From DATHYU01 sp033722675 (GTDB lineage Bacteria; Actinomycetota; Acidimicrobiia; Spongiisociales; UBA11373): DNA of 16,352 nucleotides. Each line of letters opens with the position of its first letter. The first letter of the stretch is position 1. The notes under the pieces were generated by a model. The model was given only the letters and a program-made list of their open reading frames with translations. It did no database searches and had not been told where the DNA came from. Positions 12,394 to 16,352 of the stretch are shown piece after piece. The stretch lies in NCBI GenBank assembly GCA_033722675.1, contig JAWVYO010000052.1, positions 1 to 16,352 on the forward strand. Reading direction: 5' to 3'. Made by a program: the position numbers and the translations under genes.

Positions 12394-13656
12394 TCATCCC
12401 CGTCCTCCCGCCAGGAGAGCGGCCTCGTCGGACCGTCGCAGCCGCACCATCGCGGCGATGCCGACGGCCGGACCGAGGGCCAGCACGGGGAACGCCCAGC
12501 GCCATCCAAATGTATCGGCGAGAACCGGAATTCCTTGAATCGTGATGAGCGTGAGCAGGAATCCCAGCGCCGTCTGCAGCGTGAGAGCGGTGCCCCGCTC
12601 CTCGTCGCCGGCGGTCTCGGTGACCATGGCGGAGAACTGCGCCGAGTCCGCCACCACGGTGAATCCCCAGACGAGGAACACGGCGACGACGACCGCCGAG
12701 GGCGCGCCGAACACGAGCGGCGACAGGAGCGCGATGGTGCCCGAGAGCGCCATCGAGCCGCCCGCTGCGATGGTGCGGCCCGACCGGTCGGCGACGACCC
12801 CCGCCAGCCACGCGCCGACGCCGCCGACGGCGATGACGGCGAAGGTGGCGGCCGGCACCCAGCCGTCCCCGGCGTCTCGCGCCTCGGCGGAGGCGGCGAG
12901 GAAGGCGGCGGTCCACGCCCACATGGCGTAGAGCTCCCACATGTGGCCGAGGTAGCCGTAGGTGGACAGGCGGACGCCGCGGTTGCGCACGATCGAGGTG
13001 ATGTGGGCGAAGGAGAACCGGGACGGCGGGGGATCGAAGGGGCCGTCGTCGACCACGAAGGCCATGACGGCGACACCCGTCAGCGCCGCAACGGATGCGC
13101 CGAGGACGACACCCTGCCATTCCAGCCCGACACCGCGGATGAGGTGCGGGCCGGCGCTGCCGATCGTCAGGGCGCCCACCAGCACCCCGAGGGCCATGCC
13201 GCGCGATCGGCGGAACCAGCCGGCCATCACCTTGAGACCGCTCGGGTAGACCCCCGCGAGGGCGGCGCCGGTGACGAACCGGAGCACCAGCGCGACGCCG
13301 AAGTCGCCGCGGTCGAGGATCGTGATGGCACTGTTCGCAGCGATCCCGACGAGGCCGGCCACCACGAAGATGTGACGGCTCGGGAAGCGGTCGGGGAGCC
13401 CCCCGATCGCCAGGCCGAGGGCGCCGGTGACGAACCCGATCTGCACGGCCAGGGTGAGGGCGCTCGTCCCGGTCGAGTCGAGCCCCCACAGGTCGCCGAG
13501 TTGCGGGGCGACCGCCGTGGCCGAGAACCACAGCGTCAGGACCAGGAGCTCGGCGGCCGCGATGGCCACCCGCGCCCCGAGGGCGCCGGGCGGGCGGGCA
13601 TCGTCGGGCGTCGGATCCGTCGCAGCCGGCGCGACGTCGCGCCGAACGTCAGCCAC
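12394..13656 (-). CDS. MFS transporter
   Basis: 420 residues with about 12 hydrophobic segments, the size and shape of a major facilitator superfamily carrier in the cytoplasmic membrane. Family signs are the loop-2/3-type GGLPDRFPSRH (a variant of GxLaDRxGRR), GAALAGVYPSGLKVMAGWFR in helices 4-5, and the second-half loop GVVADRSGRTIAA. The substrate cannot be told from sequence. GTG at 13656 is preferred, with GGAG four bases upstream; an in-frame ATG at 13701 lies deep inside the ccdA gene. The chosen start overlaps ccdA by eight bases, so it is translated as part of the thioredoxin-CcdA operon. Why a carrier is coupled to a disulfide relay is unknown. Confidence 0.88.
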   Translation of the reverse strand: MADVRRDVAPAATDPTPDDARPPGALGARVAIAAAELLVLTLWFSATAVAPQLGDLWGLDSTGTSALTLAVQIGFVTGALGLAIGGLPDRFPSRHIFVVAGLVGIAANSAITILDRGDFGVALVLRFVTGAALAGVYPSGLKVMAGWFRRSRGMALGVLVGALTIGSAGPHLIRGVGLEWQGVVLGASVAALTGVAVMAFVVDDGPFDPPPSRFSFAHITSIVRNRGVRLSTYGYLGHMWELYAMWAWTAAFLAASAEARDAGDGWVPAATFAVIAVGGVGAWLAGVVADRSGRTIAAGGSMALSGTIALLSPLVFGAPSAVVVAVFLVWGFTVVADSAQFSAMVTETAGDEERGTALTLQTALGFLLTLITIQGIPVLADTFGWRWAFPVLALGPAVGIAAMVRLRRSDEAALLAGGRG

Positions 13657-14539
13657 GGGTCTCCGCTGGGATCGGTGCTTCCTCGTCCCCATCGTCGGCA
13701 TCCTCGCGGCGGAAGGCGACCACCGCGGCGGTCCCGATGAGGAGGGCGAGGCCCAGCCCCCACCAGAGGGCGTTGCCGCCGACGAGATCGAACGCCCGCT
13801 GGGAGAGGGACTCGACGAAGCGGAAGGCCCCCGAGTCGCCGAGGGCGTCGGCTCCGGAGCGGAGGTTGGTCGTCCAGAACCACACGATGTAGACGCCGGC
13901 GACGACGAGGACGCCCCCGGAGATCCGGTTGACCAGCCGCACGGACCGTCGCAGACGGGCGACGAGGGCGCGGCGCCCGAGGCCGATGGCGATGGTGACG
14001 CCCAGGAGCAGCATCGACATCCCCACCCCGTACACCACGAAGGTGAGCACGCCGCTCACCAGGTTCGTGCGCTGCGTCTGCAGGGCGACGACGGAGAGGA
14101 ACACGGGGAGCGTGCACGAGAGCGAGGCGATGGCATAGGAGACTCCGAAGCCGAAGATCGGGCGGAGCCCCTGGCCCTTCGAGGCGCGCTTCGCCTTCGG
14201 CAGCGCGACCGTCGGTTCGTAGCCGCGCAGCATCGCCACGCCGAGGATCGTGATGGCGCCGCCGATGGCGAGCGCCAGCCACGGGACGATGTCGGTGACC
14301 GCCCGGAAGCCCGCCGTGATGAGGAGACCCACGAAGCCGAACACAGCGACGAAGGCAGTCGAGATCGTGCCGCCGACGACGAGGGACCGCCGCAGCGTTT
14401 CGGCCCGGGATTCGGACACGTCGTCGCCGGAGATCCCGACGAAGTACGACAGATAGGCGGGCAGCATCGCGAACCCGCAGGGATTGAGCGTGGCCACCAG
14501 CCCGGCGACGAACGCGAGGGCGATGGGGGCGTCGATCAT
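13649..14539 (-). CDS. ccdA: Cytochrome c biogenesis protein CcdA (DsbD transmembrane family)
   Basis: 296 residues, mostly membrane helices. The two redox cysteines of the family are present: Cys21 in ATLNPCGFAMLPAYLS and Cys142 in ASLSCTLPVFLSVVAL. CcdA carries electrons from cytoplasmic thioredoxin across the membrane to an external thioredoxin-like partner, keeping apocytochrome c or other extracytoplasmic thiols reduced. The partner is evident: the TlpA-like gene directly upstream, whose stop overlaps this ATG by four bases (ATGA). A charged linker (~112-124) and an acidic cytoplasmic-type tail (EDADDGDEEA) flank the helices. At ~300 residues it is longer than minimal CcdA because of two extra C-terminal helices. 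Confidence 0.92.
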   Translation of the reverse strand: MIDAPIALAFVAGLVATLNPCGFAMLPAYLSYFVGISGDDVSESRAETLRRSLVVGGTISTAFVAVFGFVGLLITAGFRAVTDIVPWLALAIGGAITILGVAMLRGYEPTVALPKAKRASKGQGLRPIFGFGVSYAIASLSCTLPVFLSVVALQTQRTNLVSGVLTFVVYGVGMSMLLLGVTIAIGLGRRALVARLRRSVRLVNRISGGVLVVAGVYIVWFWTTNLRSGADALGDSGAFRFVESLSQRAFDLVGGNALWWGLGLALLIGTAAVVAFRREDADDGDEEAPIPAETRG

Positions 14540-15117
14540 GCGCTGAGGAGGTGTTCGTCGATCAGGTCGACCAGCTGGTCCTCGGTGAGCGGACCGTTGT
14601 GTTCGTGGACGATCTCGCCGTGCCCGGAGATGAACACGGTGTAGGGCATCGCGAACCCTCCGAACTCGGAGTAGAAGACCCCGTTCGGATCCTCGGCGAG
14701 ATCGAAGAGGACGCCGGTCTCCTCGGCGAGCCGCTCGGCCTCGGCGCGACGATCCTGGAGGTTGAGGCCCAGGAAGGCCACCTCGTCACCCAGCCGCTGC
14801 TGTGCGGGCCGGAAGGCGGCCGACATCTCGGCCACGCAGGACGGGCACCACGACGCCCAGAAGTTGACGACGAGGGGCTGGCCCTCGTAGGTGGCGAGGG
14901 TCGCCTCGGTCCCGTCGAAGTATTCGAAGGTGATCTCGGGGGCATCGGGACCGCTGCCGGGGGGCGGTCCGGCAGCGGTGGTCAGCGAGCGGGGAGCGGT
15001 CGTGACCGCCGTGGTGGCCTCGTCGTCGCCCCCGGTGAAGGCGACGAGGACGGCGGCCGCCACGAGGACGGCGCCGATGAGCGCGGAGACGAGAAGGCGT
15101 TTGGGATCCTGATTCAT
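14536..15117 (-). CDS. TlpA/ResA-like membrane-anchored thioredoxin
   Basis: 193 residues from the ATG at 15117, with GGGAG eight bases upstream. Residues ~8-27 form a single N-terminal anchor (LLVSALIGAVLVAAAVLVAF); a Thr/Ala/Pro-rich linker runs to ~58; the rest is a TlpA-like thioredoxin fold. The active site is NFWASWCPSC (Cys91, Cys94), and cis-Pro158 lies in GGFAMPYTVFI. It should face outside and reduce disulfides with electrons from CcdA, encoded by the next, overlapping gene. The target could be apocytochrome c, but no other cytochrome c maturation gene is in the window. Confidence 0.93.
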   Translation of the reverse strand: MNQDPKRLLVSALIGAVLVAAAVLVAFTGGDDEATTAVTTAPRSLTTAAGPPPGSGPDAPEITFEYFDGTEATLATYEGQPLVVNFWASWCPSCVAEMSAAFRPAQQRLGDEVAFLGLNLQDRRAEAERLAEETGVLFDLAEDPNGVFYSEFGGFAMPYTVFISGHGEIVHEHNGPLTEDQLVDLIDEHLLSA

Positions 15118-15185
15118 GCTGGCCGCTCCCGGGGGCGTGTGCATTCGTTCCAACGGGAGTCGGTGCCCCGAGCCGGGGCGGACTG

Positions 15186-15593
15186 TCAAACAGCCGACGT
15201 TTCGTCCCGCCAGGTCTCGTGGACCAGGAGCCAGCGGACGCCCGTCGGGGCGTCCCCGTGCGGTTCGAAGACCGCCGTCGTCACCCGGTCCTGGATCGGG
15301 CCGCCGTCACCGTGCTGGTGCTCGACGTACTGCACGGCTGCAAGATCTCCCCGTTGCCAGTGCACGTGGAGCTCGGAGACCCGGATGTCGACGTGTCGCG
15401 CGCCCCTGGCTTCGGCGATGCCGCCGACCACGGTTTCACGATCGAGGACGCGACCTGCGGGCGTCACCATGACGAAATCGTCGGCGAGCGCCGCGGAAAA
15501 GCGCTCGAGCCCATTTGGTGGAATCTCCCCGGCGAACCAGTCACCAAACCAGGTGTGCAGGGAACGGATCTCTTCGAAACACCGGTCGATCAT
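15186..15593 (-). CDS. DUF4440/SnoaL-like (NTF2-fold) protein
   Basis: 135 residues from the ATG at 15593. The pattern ERFSAALADDFVMVTPAGRV followed by DRETVVGGIAE is typical of DUF4440/SnoaL-like small alpha-beta barrels; later strands are VSELHVHWQRGDLAAVQYVE and GVRWLLVHETW. Members range from isomerases to proteins with unknown ligands, and no catalytic residue can be assigned here. The frame continues upstream across the divergent gene but without protein character. No clear Shine-Dalgarno is seen. It is divergent from the coiled-coil gene at 15666 and has 68 bases between its stop and the TlpA start. Confidence 0.82.
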   Translation of the reverse strand: MIDRCFEEIRSLHTWFGDWFAGEIPPNGLERFSAALADDFVMVTPAGRVLDRETVVGGIAEARGARHVDIRVSELHVHWQRGDLAAVQYVEHQHGDGGPIQDRVTTAVFEPHGDAPTGVRWLLVHETWRDETSAV

Positions 15594-15621
15594 CGATGGT
15601 CCATTCGGGTCGTCGAGTGGG

Positions 15622-15627
15622 TAGGGT
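15622..15627 (+). promoter_or_regulatory. -10 box of coiled-coil protein gene
   Basis: TAGGGT, 38 bases before the GTG start, leaves room for the AGGAGG site at 15651-15656. No good -35 is visible. Confidence 0.35.
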
Positions 15628-15665
15628 AAAGGGGCCGAGAGTGACCGCACAGGAGGTGCACCGCC

Positions 15666-16058
15666 GTGGCGATGTCGGAAGAACACAAAGCCGCACTGGC
15701 GCAGGGGCGTCGTGAGGCCAGGGCCATCAAGGGATATCTCAAGGCGGTCTCCAACCGCAAACCGGGACGTCCGCCATCGCCCGACCGCCTCAAGCAGAAG
15801 ATCGCCGATCTCACGGCAAAGATCGAGGAAGAGACCGACCCGCTCAAGACGGTCGAATACCGCCAGGCGCGCATCGACGCCGAGCAGGACTTGGAGCGCC
15901 TCGAGGCCCAGGCCGATCTCGAAGAGCTCGAGGAGGGTTTCGTCGAAGTCGCCAAGTCGTTCTCCGAGCGCAAGGGCATCACCTACGCCGCATGGCGCGA
16001 GCAAGGCGTGCCGGCATCGGTCCTCAAGGAGGCCGGGATCAAGCGCGGCTCGTCCTGA
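15666..16058 (+). CDS. Coiled-coil protein with AT-hook-like motif, unknown function
   Basis: 130 residues, starting with GTG nine bases after a strong AGGAGG; an ATG at 15672 is the alternative. The N-terminal ~30 residues are basic and helical, then NRKPGRPPSPDRL contains the Gly-Arg-Pro core of an AT-hook. A long charged helix follows (KIADLTAKIEEETDPLKTVE and ARIDAEQDLERLEAQADLEE), likely a coiled coil. The C-terminal part (SFSERKGITYAAWREQGVPA) has the look of a small helical DNA- or protein-binding end. A nucleoid-associated or DNA-linked role is plausible from the AT-hook but is inference. A 10-bp palindrome (16067-16076) follows the stop. Confidence 0.85.
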   Translation: MAMSEEHKAALAQGRREARAIKGYLKAVSNRKPGRPPSPDRLKQKIADLTAKIEEETDPLKTVEYRQARIDAEQDLERLEAQADLEELEEGFVEVAKSFSERKGITYAAWREQGVPASVLKEAGIKRGSS

Positions 16059-16128
16059 GAGGCGAACTCCCGGGAGGCCGCAAAGCGAGCGCCGGGAATC
16101 CACCCATCGAGCGCCGAGATCGGCCGGA

Positions 16129-16134
16129 TACGAT
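16129..16134 (+). promoter_or_regulatory. -10 box of CAT-anticodon tRNA
   Basis: TACGAT, eight bases before the mature tRNA end. No convincing -35. Confidence 0.4.
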
Positions 16135-16142
16135 GCGGAGGC

Positions 16143-16216
16143 GGGCCCGTAGCTCAGTCGGTTAGAGCAGGGGACTCATAATCCCTCGGTCGCAGGTTCG
16201 AGTCCTGCCGGGCCCA
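16143..16216 (+). tRNA. tRNA-Met (CAT), elongator type; tRNA-Ile2 possible
   Basis: A 74-nt cloverleaf. The acceptor GGGCCCG (16143-16149) pairs with CGGGCCC (16209-16215), with discriminator A16216. The anticodon stem is GGGGA/TCCCT with loop CTCATAA (anticodon CAT, 16177-16179). The T arm is GCAGG-TTCGAGT-CCTGC (16192-16208). CCA is not encoded. The first base pair is Watson-Crick, so it is not the initiator. CAT could also belong to the lysidine-modified isoleucine tRNA, which cannot be settled by eye. Confidence 0.93.
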
Positions 16217-16220
16217 CTGT

Positions 16221-16352
16221 GCCCCTGGCTCTTCGGCTGACGCCTCATCGCGGTGCCGATGGGGTCCCCAGCCCCATCGGCTGTGTTCCCTTCGGGCTCA
16301 CGTTGCCCCCGGCTCTTCGGCTGACGCCTCATCGCGGTGTCGGCCGGGTCCC
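16221..16352 (+). repeat. 84-bp tandem repeat with internal hairpin, runs off window
   Basis: The block 16221-16255 recurs at 16305-16339 with one mismatch (29 identical bases from 16227/16311), giving an 84-bp period. In the first unit a perfect 10-bp stem (16255-16264 with 16272-16281) follows the conserved block. In the second unit the corresponding left arm has changed to GTCGGCCGGG and its partner lies outside the window. The unit is non-coding as far as seen. Confidence 0.8.

Noticed and set aside
12340..13740. Long + strand open frame opposite the MFS gene
   Set aside because: His/Asp/Gly/Arg-rich shadow with no domain; the opposite strand encodes a clear carrier.

Overview
The window is high-GC, gene-dense chromosomal DNA, about 70% G+C by eye. 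Protein styles point to an actinobacterium, most likely class Acidimicrobiia. Pointers are an RskA-type anti-sigma factor, DUF3179, an actinobacterial YtxH-like protein, TAnnnT -10 boxes, and a dnaG start with such a box six bases upstream (probably leaderless). The class assignment is an inference from protein style, not from a search.

Layout. (1) 1-2293: the 3' part of an RCC1-repeat surface protein ends stop-to-stop against a convergent Lrp/AsnC regulator. A small divergent transcription unit (26-codon ORF plus hairpin) follows, then a ribbon-helix-helix/PIN toxin-antitoxin pair behind a perfect inverted-repeat operator. (2) 2327-5241: a core block, dnaG overlapping rpoD by four bases. (3) 5244-7269: small genes and RNA. 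It holds a YtxH-like protein, tRNA-Asn with a 25-bp copy of its 3' end 103 bp downstream, and three small + strand membrane or secreted protein genes. One of these encodes a secreted peptide with tandem repeats. Facing them on the - strand are two small genes (one CsbD-like), followed directly by a well-formed TPP riboswitch aptamer and an intrinsic terminator. (4) 7564-10057, - strand: a Crp/Fnr regulator, an ECF sigma factor, its RskA-like anti-sigma factor and an unknown protein. (5) 10207-11238, + strand: an exported DUF3179 protein. (6) 11293-15117, - strand: a group 2 sigma-70 factor, and upstream of it an overlapping MFS / CcdA / TlpA-like thioredoxin operon. (7) 15186-16352: a DUF4440/SnoaL-like protein, a coiled-coil protein with an AT-hook-like motif, a CAT-anticodon tRNA, and an 84-bp tandem repeat running off the window edge.

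How it works together. The window is rich in transcription control: primary sigma, group 2 sigma, ECF sigma with anti-sigma, Crp-type and Lrp-type regulators, and an RNA switch. TlpA and CcdA should form an extracytoplasmic thiol-reducing pathway (CcdA passes electrons across the membrane to TlpA). DnaG and RpoD are co-expressed as in the classical macromolecular-synthesis operon.

The most unusual item is the TPP riboswitch at 6766-6881 (- strand). It has the aptamer core and an adjacent terminator, but no thiamine gene, and no plausible sense gene of any kind, lies downstream. It sits instead in the 3' UTR of two small stress-type genes, and read-through would be antisense to the small membrane-protein gene at 6512-6697.
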